A stretch of DNA of 64,000 nt from an uncultured Oscillospiraceae bacterium (GTDB lineage: Bacteria > Bacillota > Clostridia > Oscillospirales > Acutalibacteraceae), in assembly GCA_900555015.1 (NCBI GenBank), contig USJL01000005.1, positions 32,346 to 96,345 on the forward strand, written 5' to 3'. The notes under the pieces were generated by a model, which saw only the letters and a program-made list of their open reading frames with translations, was not told the origin of the DNA and did not search any database. Position numbers and translations under genes: made by a program. Positions 7,754-16,455 of this stretch are shown piece by piece; position 1 is the first letter of the stretch; the number at the start of each line of letters is the position of its first letter.

Positions 7754-8174
7754 AAATTACACTACAAAAGTATCAACATTTCAAACATTGGGTGAAATTC
7801 AAGGCACATTGGCTGAGCATGGCGCTCGTAAAGTAATGATTGATTATGATAACACCGGTAACGCTATCGGTATTACATTTGGCCTTGATATTCAGGGAAC
7901 AATAACTGCATTTCAACTTAAGGCTAATATTGAAGGTGTTTTACTGGTCTTCCAAAAGCAGCATTTAAAGGTTGATAAAGAGCAGGCAGCACGAACCGCT
8001 TGGCGTAATGTTAAAGACTGGATAGCGGCGCAGATGGCTTTTATTGAATGTGGTAATGCTACAATGGATGAAATCTTCCTTCCATATTTAATTGGCAGCA
8101 ATAATAAAACACTATATGAATGTTTCAGTTCAGGGCAGATTGCCTTGCCGAGTGCAAATGGTTGGGAGGTGTAA
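7743..8174 (+). CDS. Conserved phage protein of early region (143 aa)
   Basis: AAAGGAGG lies upstream of ATG 7743. The protein has an N-terminal half predicted to be beta-rich (VMIDYDNTGNAIGITFGLDI) and a helical C-terminal half (AARTAWRNVKDWIAAQMAFIECGNATMDEIFLPYL). Proteins of this type are frequent in gut Clostridia prophages; the role is unknown. Confidence 0.55.
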   Translation: MSIKNYTTKVSTFQTLGEIQGTLAEHGARKVMIDYDNTGNAIGITFGLDIQGTITAFQLKANIEGVLLVFQKQHLKVDKEQAARTAWRNVKDWIAAQMAFIECGNATMDEIFLPYLIGSNNKTLYECFSSGQIALPSANGWEV

Positions 8175-8177
8175 TTA

Positions 8178-8927
8178 ATGCTCGAAGAATTAAAAAATGC
8201 AATTATTAAGGAACAGGCAAATGGTATAAGAGAACTTGTTGTTGTTTGTGGATTTAATGCTTATGATAAATTAAGTAAAGAGCTTCCACTTGCTCTGACC
8301 AATAATTGCGGAGAAATAATGGGCTTGCCTCTTTATCGTTTAGAGTGGATGCCAACCAACCAAATTCAAATCGGCGGTAAGGAACTCTTAATTCCACCGC
8401 CTTGTTGGAATAAACCTTATATGCCTGATTCGGTAGAGACACCAGATATATTGACACGAATAAGGAAATATGAAATGCCGACTGATTTGTTTCCTGTTAT
8501 ATCTGAACCATTATTAACACCTGAACAAATTATAAAAAAGGCGACAGAAGGTTTTATAGTATCTACTTGTTTTGATTTACATATTGACCCGGACATATTA
8601 AAAAAACAATCTGCTGAATTGGTAAAACAAAAAAATATCATAGAAAACACAGCAGAAATGATAAACAACGGTAAATTGTTGCGCCGTCCTTGTGCACTGG
8701 GCACGATAGTTTATATTGTTGAAAACCGAAAGATGTATCAAGGCACAGTTATTCGTTATGAACAGGTACTAAGTCCTAAGCTAGATACAGAATTGCTTTT
8801 TGCCGATATTGAACTACATGGAATAAATACTGTTGTTCGCCGTAATTTTTCTGAATTTGGCAATAACATATTTGTTGATGCTGAAAAGGCAAAAAATAAA
8901 CTTAAAGAGCAAATTTCAAATAAATAA
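8178..8927 (+). CDS. Two-part hypothetical phage protein (249 aa)
   Basis: GGAGGTG precedes ATG 8178. The first about 85 residues look like one small alpha/beta unit (RELVVVCGFNAYDKL...GKELLIPPP) and the last about 80 residues another, beginning RRPCALGTIVYIVENRKMY, reminiscent of the 'PCKVGDTVY' domain in the gene at 3321. It could be a fusion of two phage mini-proteins. No function assigned. Confidence 0.5.
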   Translation: MLEELKNAIIKEQANGIRELVVVCGFNAYDKLSKELPLALTNNCGEIMGLPLYRLEWMPTNQIQIGGKELLIPPPCWNKPYMPDSVETPDILTRIRKYEMPTDLFPVISEPLLTPEQIIKKATEGFIVSTCFDLHIDPDILKKQSAELVKQKNIIENTAEMINNGKLLRRPCALGTIVYIVENRKMYQGTVIRYEQVLSPKLDTELLFADIELHGINTVVRRNFSEFGNNIFVDAEKAKNKLKEQISNK

Positions 8928-8950
8928 GTAATCATATGGAGGCTTTAGCA

Positions 8951-9529
8951 ATGAGCGAAGTAATCAATGAGAAAGCCCTCGAACCGTCAGAGATTATTAA
9001 ACTTGCTGCTGCAGAAGGTGCAAAAGCAGCATTAGACAAATACAAACAAGAACAGCAGAAAGAATTATCAAAAATTAATGATAAACGACTGCATAACATA
9101 AGGATGTTACTTGAAAACTATCGAGATTTTAAACAGTGTTCCGAAAATGCAACATACAATGTGGAGCAGGCTGAGGATTCTATTGATTTCTTGGATTTAA
9201 TGTGGGATCCTTACAATAGAAGTGATTTAGAAGTTGAAAGTATAAAGGTTAGTGCGGTCAAAACAACAATAATGGTTGCTCACATTGACGGAATGCTTAA
9301 GACTTTAGAGAAACTGAGTTCTCATAACGAAATGGATATGAGAAAGTATAATATTCTTTTTGATAGGTACATTGCTGATGTTCCTCTATCCATTAACAAA
9401 ATAGCGAAAAAATACAATATCGAAAGACGTACAGTTTATTATGATATTGATACAGCTGTTGCAAGAATGGCAAAACTTATATTTGGAATTGATTATGTTC
9501 TGATTGATAAAATAAATGATAGCGTATAA
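8951..9529 (+). CDS. ArpU/sigma-like late transcription regulator
   Basis: The frame is open from an ATG at 8936, but GGAGG at 8939-8943 points to ATG 8951. The 192-residue protein has a long helical N-terminus and a C-terminal helix-turn-helix (SINKIAKKYNIERRTVYYDI) like sigma region 4 and ArpU/RinA-type phage activators. It is the last gene before a strong promoter and the late operon, the usual place for the late-gene activator. Direct regulation of the 9549 promoter is inferred from position. Confidence 0.65.
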   Translation: MSEVINEKALEPSEIIKLAAAEGAKAALDKYKQEQQKELSKINDKRLHNIRMLLENYRDFKQCSENATYNVEQAEDSIDFLDLMWDPYNRSDLEVESIKVSAVKTTIMVAHIDGMLKTLEKLSSHNEMDMRKYNILFDRYIADVPLSINKIAKKYNIERRTVYYDIDTAVARMAKLIFGIDYVLIDKINDSV

Positions 9530-9548
9530 TGATTGCACAAACTTTTCA

Positions 9549-9577
9549 TTTACATTGCACAGTAAATGTTGTATGAT
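9549..9577 (+). promoter_or_regulatory. Late-region promoter
   Basis: TTTACA (9549-9554) and TATGAT (9572-9577) are separated by exactly 17 bases. It sits in the only sizeable gap between the early block and the symporter/terminase block, directly after the ArpU-like gene. Confidence 0.7.
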
Positions 9578-9607
9578 AGTAATGTAAAATCTTATAGCCA
9601 GAAACAG

Positions 9608-9644
9608 AGCACCCGCTTTTTTATAGGTTGGGTGCTTTTATTTT
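9608..9644 (+). terminator. Hairpin with T tract in late leader
   Basis: AGCACCC (9608-9614) pairs perfectly with GGGTGCT (9630-9636), followed by TTTATTTT. It lies about 30 bases downstream of the late promoter and before the symporter gene, so it could be an intrinsic terminator or attenuator that needs antitermination for late expression. It might instead be part of a packaging-site region. Confidence 0.55.
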
Positions 9645-9759
9645 GCAAAGAAAGGAGGCAGTAGACTTACATTGTGACAAGCTCCTTCCGCAATGTGTTA
9701 ATTTACGCACTAACAATAATAAGTGCAAAGAAAATAAACACATAAAGGAGGAAAAGATT

Positions 9760-11157
9760 ATGAACGGTATCATTATACTGTTAATCTACGCACTAATAAT
9801 GATAAGTGCAACTGTTTTCTTTACACACAAATCTAAAGGCAGTGATTTTCATACTGCTGACAGAAATATTGGCGCCGTAATATCTATATTGAGCATAGCA
9901 GCCACTTGGATATGGGCACCGGCATTATTTGTTTCAGGCTCACAGGCATACACAAATGGAATACCAGGACTGTTTTGGTTTCTTGTTCCAAATGTGTTAT
10001 GCCTTATTATTTTTATTCCGTTTGCTAAAAAAATCCGTAAGGAAATGCCTGAAGGTGTAACCTTATCAGGATATATGGCAAACAAGTATAAAAGCGAAAA
10101 AGTAAAAGGAATTTATCTTTTTCAGCTTGGCAGTTTATCTGTACTCTCGACCGCTGTGCAATTACTTGCAGGAAGTCAGGTGTTAAGTTTTATCACCGGA
10201 GCCCCATTTTGGCTTATGACACTTCTGCTTGCAATAATTGCTTTCTCATATTCGCAAATTTCAGGTATAAAAGCATCCATAACAACAGATGTGATTCAGA
10301 TTATATTTATACTTGTAGGGTGCGCCTTAATCCTTCCATTTGCCTTTAAAAATACAAATGGATTTACTACCCTGCTTAACGGCTTAAACGGTGCTACAGG
10401 TGATTTTGGCAGCCTGTTTGACAAAGCAGGATTAAAAGTATTCTTGTCATACGGACTGCCGACTACAATAGGTTTGATTTCAGGACCGTTTGGCGACCAA
10501 AGTTTTTGGCAGCGTACATTTTCTATCAAAGAAAAGCATATCGGTAAAGCATTTTTCTTTGGCGCTTTAGTATTCGGTATTGTTCCGTTTGCAATGGGAC
10601 TTATAGGGTATTTTGCAGCAGGCTCAGGCTTTATAGCAAATGATCCGTCAATGGTAAACTTTGAATTTATTTCAAGCGTATTACCCAAATGGATAATTGT
10701 TCCGTTCCTTTTTATGATAATTTCAGGATTACTCTCGACCGTAGATTCAAACCTTTGCTCTGCAGCATCATTAACTGTTGACCGAAAGAAAAAAGAAACA
10801 CCAAAGCAAAATATCAGAACATCAAAAATAGTTATGGTCCTTTTGTTGGTTGTTGCTATCGGTATTGCTAATATACCAGGAATAACAGTTACACATTTAT
10901 TCCTTTTCTATGGTACGTTAAGAGCTACAACACTTCTGCCGACAATTCTTACGCTTAAAGGTAAAAAACTAACTGCCAAAGGTATTTATATTGGTGTTAT
11001 TTGTTCGCTGATTGTCGGATTACCGATTTTTACTTACGGCTCAATTGTGGGAATTGCAACATTGAAAACTGTTGGAAGTCTTGTAGCGGTATTTTTATCT
11101 GGAATCATTGCAACTGTAATGAAAGAAAGAGAGGTGAATAAAATTGCCTCTCGCTAA
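9760..11157 (+). CDS. Sodium:solute symporter (SSS family) carried by the prophage
   Basis: The start is ATG 9760 because AAAGGAGG lies 8 bases upstream; the open frame extends to 9628. The 465-residue protein is strongly hydrophobic with about 12-13 membrane segments. Blocks such as FHTADRNIGAVISILSIAAT, SQISGIKASITTDVIQ and MIISGLLSTVDSNLCSAAS match the SSS family (PutP/PanF/SiaT group), where the last contains residues of the Na+ site. The substrate cannot be read. It is in the late region with a 14-base overlap to the PP-loop gene, so it is part of the phage unit. A secondary transporter is an unusual phage cargo. Confidence 0.8.
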   Translation: MNGIIILLIYALIMISATVFFTHKSKGSDFHTADRNIGAVISILSIAATWIWAPALFVSGSQAYTNGIPGLFWFLVPNVLCLIIFIPFAKKIRKEMPEGVTLSGYMANKYKSEKVKGIYLFQLGSLSVLSTAVQLLAGSQVLSFITGAPFWLMTLLLAIIAFSYSQISGIKASITTDVIQIIFILVGCALILPFAFKNTNGFTTLLNGLNGATGDFGSLFDKAGLKVFLSYGLPTTIGLISGPFGDQSFWQRTFSIKEKHIGKAFFFGALVFGIVPFAMGLIGYFAAGSGFIANDPSMVNFEFISSVLPKWIIVPFLFMIISGLLSTVDSNLCSAASLTVDRKKKETPKQNIRTSKIVMVLLLVVAIGIANIPGITVTHLFLFYGTLRATTLLPTILTLKGKKLTAKGIYIGVICSLIVGLPIFTYGSIVGIATLKTVGSLVAVFLSGIIATVMKEREVNKIASR

Positions 11158-11926
11158 AAAACAATCAATTAACAATGATAAGTGGCTCAATGCCATTGAA
11201 AATATAGAAGAGTTTATAAGCAAGAATGAACTTGATAAACTCGTTAAAGAAACGGTTAAAGAAATTAAGACCGTTACCAAAGGACAAAAGGTAGCTTATG
11301 CCTGGAGTGCTGGCAAAGACAGTATCGTTTTAGGTCATATTTGCGAAAAAGCAGGCATAACCGATTGTCTTATAGGTGTATGTGATTTGGAATATCCTGC
11401 ATTCATTAAATGGATTGAGGATAACAAGCCACATGGATGCACCATTATAAATACACATCAAAACCTTGAATGGCTATCTAAACATCAGGATATGTTATTT
11501 CCACAAGACAGTAAAACGGCTGCCAGATGGTTTGCTATCGTTCAACACAAGGCGCAAAGGCAGTATTTTAAGGATAACAACTTAAACATACTTATTCTTG
11601 GCCGAAGACTCGCTGATGGTAATTTTGTGGGACGAGGTAATAACATATATACAGACGGTAAGGGTGTAACACGCTATAGTCCATTATCAAAATGGAAACA
11701 CGAACATATCCTTGCCTATATTCACTATTATAAACTACTTCTTCCGCCTATTTATGATTGGAAAAACGGATATTTGTGCGGAACGCATCCGTGGCCTGCT
11801 CGTCAATGGACTGGCAGTATAGAAAACGGATGGCAAGAGATTTACGATATTGACAAAAGCATTGTTATAAGTGCTGCCGAAAAAATCGAAAGTGCAAAAA
11901 GATTTTTGGAGGTGGCTGAACAATGA
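11144..11926 (+). CDS. PAPS-reductase-like PP-loop enzyme, pair 1
   Basis: TTG start at 11144 with AGAGGTG upstream, inside the end of the symporter gene. The 260-residue protein has the PP-loop variant AWSAGKDSIVLGH near residue 52 and LEYPAFIKWIEDN as the second block. RYSPLSKWKHEHILAYIHYY and CGTHPWPARQW resemble the substrate-side blocks of phage members of the family. It overlaps the ParB-like gene by four bases (ATGA), so the two are co-translated. Predicted to activate a substrate by adenylation or to transfer sulfur; the real substrate is unknown. Confidence 0.75.
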   Translation: MPLAKKQSINNDKWLNAIENIEEFISKNELDKLVKETVKEIKTVTKGQKVAYAWSAGKDSIVLGHICEKAGITDCLIGVCDLEYPAFIKWIEDNKPHGCTIINTHQNLEWLSKHQDMLFPQDSKTAARWFAIVQHKAQRQYFKDNNLNILILGRRLADGNFVGRGNNIYTDGKGVTRYSPLSKWKHEHILAYIHYYKLLLPPIYDWKNGYLCGTHPWPARQWTGSIENGWQEIYDIDKSIVISAAEKIESAKRFLEVAEQ

Positions 11927-12564
11927 ACATAATTACTATGCCGCTTTCAGAATTAAAACATCCTGAAAGCAACGTTAGAATTCACTCAAAACAGCAAATT
12001 GAGGAATTTATCCGCAGTCTTAATAAGTTCGGACAAACTCGATTAGCCGTTATTGATGAAAATAATACAATCCTCATAGGTAATGGTATGGTTGAGGCTA
12101 TGAAACAGCGAGGCGATACCGAAGTTGAGTGTTGCAGACGAGAGGATCTCAATGAGGCAGATAAGAAAAAACTTATGATTGCCGATAATAAGATTTTCAG
12201 TCTTGGTATTGATGACCTTGAAACACTTAACACATTTATTGAGGAACTAAGAGATGATTTGGATATTCCTGGATATTCTGAGGAGGTTTTATCATCAATG
12301 GTAGCAACCGCCGAAGAAATCACGGAAACTCTTTCGACTTATGGAACTCTTGAAGATGAAGAAATTGAGGCAATAAAAGAGAGCGGTAAGCGAAAAGAAG
12401 AACAAATCAGTAAAATCCAGCAGAATGAAAGCCCAGTACAGCAAATACCTGCAAACCAAGTAACTGTTTCTGAACGTGAGCCGGTTGCTGATGCAAAAGA
12501 GGATATTGCGGACAATAAGGCTTTTGTGGTTTGCCCTAAATGTGGTGAAAAGATATGGCTGTAA
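11923..12564 (+). CDS. ParB-like nuclease-domain protein with C-terminal zinc knuckle, pair 1
   Basis: GGAGGTGG precedes ATG 11923. Residues 1-100 form a ParB/sulfiredoxin fold: MPLSELKHPESNVRIHS, then FIRSLNKFGQT and ILIGNGMVEAMKQRG, the latter equivalent to the 'iidGhrR..A' nucleotide-binding box. The tail is low-complexity and ends VCPKCGEKIWL, half of a zinc ribbon. Phage ParB-like proteins of this kind are usually next to PAPS-reductase-like genes rather than ParA. It overlaps both flanking PP-loop genes, supporting a joint function. Confidence 0.75.
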   Translation: MNIITMPLSELKHPESNVRIHSKQQIEEFIRSLNKFGQTRLAVIDENNTILIGNGMVEAMKQRGDTEVECCRREDLNEADKKKLMIADNKIFSLGIDDLETLNTFIEELRDDLDIPGYSEEVLSSMVATAEEITETLSTYGTLEDEEIEAIKESGKRKEEQISKIQQNESPVQQIPANQVTVSEREPVADAKEDIADNKAFVVCPKCGEKIWL

Positions 12565-13703
12565 AAAGATGTAAGGCAAATATCAATGTAGTAACTGCAG
12601 CTGAAAGACGAATTATCAACGTATTCAAAAATGGATTACCTGTTTATATGTCTTTTTCAGGCGGAAAAGATAGTCTGTGTTTATCCAATCTTGTACTAAC
12701 TCTGATACAACAGGGCAAAATCAATCCTGCGCAGCTGATAGCACAATTCATAGATGAAGAGGCAATATTCCCTTGCATTGAGAAAACTGTTTTTGAGTGG
12801 CGAAAAAAATTCCTTTTAGCAGGTGCTAAATTTGAATGGTATTGCATAGAGGTAAAGCATTTTAACTGTTTTAATGAACTTTCTAATGATGAATCATTTA
12901 TTTGCTGGGATAGTAGTAAGCAAGATGTATGGGTAAGGCAACCGCCTCCATTTGCTATTCGTAGTCATCCTTTGCTTAACCCTCGAATAGACGCTTATCA
13001 AGATTTTTTGCCTCGTTTGTGTAAGGATGGTATAACAATTGTAGGTATAAGAACTGCTGAATCAATACAAAGATTGCTTAACATTGCAACAATGACAAAA
13101 GCAGGAAAAAATTGTACTCACAAAAGACAGATATTTCCTATATATGATTGGACAAATAATGATGTATGGCTTTATCTGAAACAATATAAAGTTGATATTC
13201 CTGAAATATATCTCTATTTATGGCAATCAGGTACAGGAAAAGGGCAATTAAGGGTATCTCAGTTTTTTTCTGTTGATACAGCAAAAAGTCTTGTAAAAAT
13301 GAATGAGTATTATCCTGACCTTATGGAGAGAATTATACGCAGAGAACCTAACGCCTATCTTGCTTCGTTATATTGGGATAGTGAAATGTTCGGTAGAAAC
13401 ACTCGCAATAGAAAAAAACTTGAAGAAAAGCAAAACGAAAAGGATTACAAGGCAGAATTGATTAAGATGTTTAACAATATGGATATATATTTTCCTAATA
13501 AACATCAAAGATATGTTGCTGAAAGGTATCGGAATTTTTTCATTCAAGTATCTGCAATTGCTACTACTAAAGATTTCAAAGCAATATATGATGGCTTGAT
13601 TTCAGGAGATCCAAAACAGCGTACTTATCGAGCCCTATATCAAAGAATATACGGAAACTATATTGATAATGCGAAAAAGCAAAGGAGTAAAACTTATGAA
13701 TAA
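12555..13703 (+). CDS. IbrA-like (DUF3440-type) PAPS-reductase family protein, pair 2
   Basis: 382 residues with the PP-loop SFSGGKDSLCL near residue 33, IDEEAIFPCIEKTV as second block, and GIRTAESIQRL plus KRQIFPIYDWTNNDVWLYL, which are typical of the large DUF3440 members such as IbrA of enterobacterial prophages. The C-terminal about 130 residues (helical, basic) are also a feature of that subgroup. It overlaps the ParB genes on both sides. IbrA/IbrB are known as a phage-derived pair that affects gene expression in E. coli; the chemistry is not established here. Confidence 0.8.
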   Translation: MAVKRCKANINVVTAAERRIINVFKNGLPVYMSFSGGKDSLCLSNLVLTLIQQGKINPAQLIAQFIDEEAIFPCIEKTVFEWRKKFLLAGAKFEWYCIEVKHFNCFNELSNDESFICWDSSKQDVWVRQPPPFAIRSHPLLNPRIDAYQDFLPRLCKDGITIVGIRTAESIQRLLNIATMTKAGKNCTHKRQIFPIYDWTNNDVWLYLKQYKVDIPEIYLYLWQSGTGKGQLRVSQFFSVDTAKSLVKMNEYYPDLMERIIRREPNAYLASLYWDSEMFGRNTRNRKKLEEKQNEKDYKAELIKMFNNMDIYFPNKHQRYVAERYRNFFIQVSAIATTKDFKAIYDGLISGDPKQRTYRALYQRIYGNYIDNAKKQRSKTYE

Positions 13704-14220
13704 TGAAAAGTTGTTCGCTCCCCTAAATTCGCTGCAATGGGTAGAGCGTGATACATTAAAACCAAATGATTACAACCCTAATAAAGTATCTAAAGAAAAT
13801 CTGAAACTGCTTACACAGTCAATAATGACAAATGGATGGACGTTACCAATTGTGGTGCGTCCTGATTTTACTATTATTGACGGATTTCACCGGTGGACTG
13901 TTTCTGGTGAAGAACCATTGAAGTCTATGTTAGATAACAAAGTGCCTGTTGTTATTGTTACACACGATGACGAGAGCGAAGATATTTATGGTACGGTTAC
14001 ACATAATAGGGCGAGAGGTACTCACCTGCTTGAGCCTATGAAAAACATTGTTAAGAAATTACTTGATGATGGTAAAACGGTTGAGGAAATCGGAAAACAG
14101 TTAGGAATGAAACCAGAAGAAATATTCAGACTTTCACCTTTCACTAAAGACGATTTCCTTGAAATGATGACAAAAGGAACACAGGAATACAGCCCTGCTG
14201 AACTTATTACCAAGTATTAA
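13696..14220 (+). CDS. IbrB-like ParB-domain protein, pair 2
   Basis: The start at ATG 13696 is supported by AAAGGAG 9 bases upstream; the frame is open from 13663. Of 174 residues, the first about 110 form a ParB N-terminal domain: WVERDTLKPNDYNPNKVS, LLTQSIMTNGWTLPIVV and IIDGFHRWTVS (the nucleotide-binding GxxR-like box). The end carries a helix-turn-helix-like segment (TVEEIGKQLGMKPEEIFRL). It follows the DUF3440 gene in the same order as ibrA-ibrB. Confidence 0.8.
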   Translation: MNNEKLFAPLNSLQWVERDTLKPNDYNPNKVSKENLKLLTQSIMTNGWTLPIVVRPDFTIIDGFHRWTVSGEEPLKSMLDNKVPVVIVTHDDESEDIYGTVTHNRARGTHLLEPMKNIVKKLLDDGKTVEEIGKQLGMKPEEIFRLSPFTKDDFLEMMTKGTQEYSPAELITKY

Positions 14221-14258
14221 ATAGCAAATCAATCAAAATAGAAAGTGAGGTCGGCAAT

Positions 14259-15044
14259 GTGCCAAGAGCAAGAAATCCAAATAGGGACAAAGCATATGAG
14301 CTATGGTGCAATAATAAATCTAATATAAAATTAAAAGATATTGCCGCCAAGCTTGGAGAGTCAGAAGGTACTATCCGAAAGTGGAAATGCACCGATAAAT
14401 GGGAAGAGAAACAAAACGGAACGTTCCTAAAAAACAAAGGGAACGTTCCTAAAAAGAAACGAGGCGCACCGAAAGGCAATACAAACTCAGTTGGACACGG
14501 TGCACCTCTTGGTAATAAGAATGCAGTTACGCATGGTGGATATACACAAATTTATTGGGATACCCTTACTGATGAAGAAAAGGCTTTAATCGATACTATG
14601 GATACTGACGAGGAAATGATGCTCCTTGAACAGATAAAAGTTTGCACTATTAGAGAACGTCGATTGATGATAGCCCTTAATAAACTTGAAACGCAAAAAT
14701 CATTGCTTGTTGTTGATAGTGTTTTGATGACAGAACATAAGCGTCATTTTGAAAATTCCGAAAAAGGCATTGCCGACGAAGAATTATACGAACGTATTAT
14801 TGCTGAAAAGATTGATAAGGGTGAAAGACTTCCAGGAAGAGACCAGGCAATAACCACTCGTTCTGAGAACTCGATTGAAAAAATCACCCGCTTACAAGCG
14901 GAATTGACGAAAGTACAAAAGCAAAAGACACAATGTATTAAACAGTTGGCGGAACTCCACGAACAGCAAAATTCATCACAAAGCAATAATGCTATTGCTG
15001 ACGATTGGATTGCTGCAGTAATGGGGGTTGAGAAAAATGACTGA
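14259..15044 (+). CDS. Terminase small subunit (PBSX XtmA type)
   Basis: GTG start at 14259 preceded by GTGAGG. The N-terminus PRARNPNRDKAYELWCNN and the helix-turn-helix LKDIAAKLGESEGTIRKWK, followed by GAPKGNTNSVGHGAPLGNKNAVTHG compositionally, are the hallmark of XtmA-like small terminases. It recognises the packaging site and brings DNA to the large subunit. The C-terminal half is a coiled-coil-like helical region. At 261 residues it is of usual length, and it overlaps the large subunit gene by 8 bases. Confidence 0.9.
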   Translation: MPRARNPNRDKAYELWCNNKSNIKLKDIAAKLGESEGTIRKWKCTDKWEEKQNGTFLKNKGNVPKKKRGAPKGNTNSVGHGAPLGNKNAVTHGGYTQIYWDTLTDEEKALIDTMDTDEEMMLLEQIKVCTIRERRLMIALNKLETQKSLLVVDSVLMTEHKRHFENSEKGIADEELYERIIAEKIDKGERLPGRDQAITTRSENSIEKITRLQAELTKVQKQKTQCIKQLAELHEQQNSSQSNNAIADDWIAAVMGVEKND

Positions 15045-16455
15045 TAATGCAAAGTTCTTTCAAAGCCGAATCAGCATATATCGAAAAGACATCAATCAGT
15101 TTGCTATTGATATGTTTGGATTTGATGCTGACGAATGGCAAAAAGAATTTTTTGATAATGTATTGAATAATCCTCGCACAGCAGTAAAATCAGGACAAGG
15201 CGTAGGCAAGACAGCAGGAATCGCAATTATTATACTTTGGTTTTTATCTTGTTTCCCTTTTGCGAGAGTAGTGGCAACAGCGCCAACAGGGCATCAGTTA
15301 CATGACGTATTGTGGAGTGAATTGTCAAAGTGGCAATCTCAAAGTCCTATTTTATCCGAAATATTGAAATGGACTAAAACTTACATATATGTTAAAGGAA
15401 TGGAAAAACGCTGGTTTGCTGTTGCAAGAACGTCAAACAAGCCTGAAAATATGCAAGGATTTCACGAGGATAATTTATTGTTTGTAGTTGATGAGGCATC
15501 AGGTGTTATGGATGCGATAATCGAGGCTATCAATGGTACTTTGTCCGGTGTAAATAATAAACTTGTTATTCTTGGTAACCCGACACAAACGTCGGGCTTT
15601 TTTTATGAGGCTTTTACCATAGACCGAGACCTTTATGCAACACAAACAGTTGATGCAGAAAAAAGTCCGAGAACGAACAAAGAAAATATTGCTGCACTAA
15701 AACGAAAATACGGCGAGGATAGCAATGTTGTACGTGTTCGTGTAAAAGGCTTATTTCCATTGGAAGATAATGATGTATTTATACCTATCTCCTTAATTGA
15801 AAAATCTATTTATACTGATTATACGCTTAAAGATGAAGATATTACAAGTATAGATATAGGCTGTGACGTAGCACGATTCGGTGACGATAAAACAGTGATA
15901 AGTTACAAGGTTAATAAAAAAGTTGAGATATATAAATCATATATCGGAAAAGACCTTATGCGAACTGCAAACGAGGCAGCAATGCTGTTCTTAAAATTGA
16001 CTGACAAATACAAATTCTCAGGACAAGTTCCTGTTAAGGTTGATGATGGCGGTCTTGGCGGCGGTGTTACCGATAAACTCAGAGAACTCAAACGGAATGA
16101 TCCTGCACGTTTCAAAAATATGCTTATTGTTCCTATCTTGTTCGGTAAACCAATAAAACATAAATATTTTGTTGATACTACTACTTTTATGATGAACGTT
16201 GTTAAAGAACTGATTTCCCCTGTTGATGAAAACGGAAATGAAAAAGAGGTTGACGTAGTACTTCCGAATAATGATGATTTAGTGGCTCAGTTAAGTATGA
16301 GAAAATACGAGTTTGATTCAAAATCCAGAATAAAGGTTGAAAGTAAAGAAAAAATGAAAGAACGTATCGGACATTCTCCTGATGAGGCAGATAGCATTTT
16401 ACTTGTATGTATGCCTGTTAAAACGAAAAAAGGAAGGAAGGATAATGCAAAATGA
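15037..16455 (+). CDS. Terminase large subunit
   Basis: Start ATG 15037 chosen because GGGGG lies about 9 bases upstream; TTG 15028 is an alternative. The 472-residue packaging ATPase/nuclease has Walker A KSGQGVGKT near residue 52, Walker B LLFVVDEAS near residue 150 and a coupling stretch VILGNPTQTSGFF. The C-terminal nuclease half has acidic metal-ligand candidates in IGCDVARFGDDKTV, VDDGGLGGGV and HSPDEADSILL. It pumps DNA into proheads and cuts it. Complete by length. Confidence 0.92.
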   Translation: MTDNAKFFQSRISIYRKDINQFAIDMFGFDADEWQKEFFDNVLNNPRTAVKSGQGVGKTAGIAIIILWFLSCFPFARVVATAPTGHQLHDVLWSELSKWQSQSPILSEILKWTKTYIYVKGMEKRWFAVARTSNKPENMQGFHEDNLLFVVDEASGVMDAIIEAINGTLSGVNNKLVILGNPTQTSGFFYEAFTIDRDLYATQTVDAEKSPRTNKENIAALKRKYGEDSNVVRVRVKGLFPLEDNDVFIPISLIEKSIYTDYTLKDEDITSIDIGCDVARFGDDKTVISYKVNKKVEIYKSYIGKDLMRTANEAAMLFLKLTDKYKFSGQVPVKVDDGGLGGGVTDKLRELKRNDPARFKNMLIVPILFGKPIKHKYFVDTTTFMMNVVKELISPVDENGNEKEVDVVLPNNDDLVAQLSMRKYEFDSKSRIKVESKEKMKERIGHSPDEADSILLVCMPVKTKKGRKDNAK

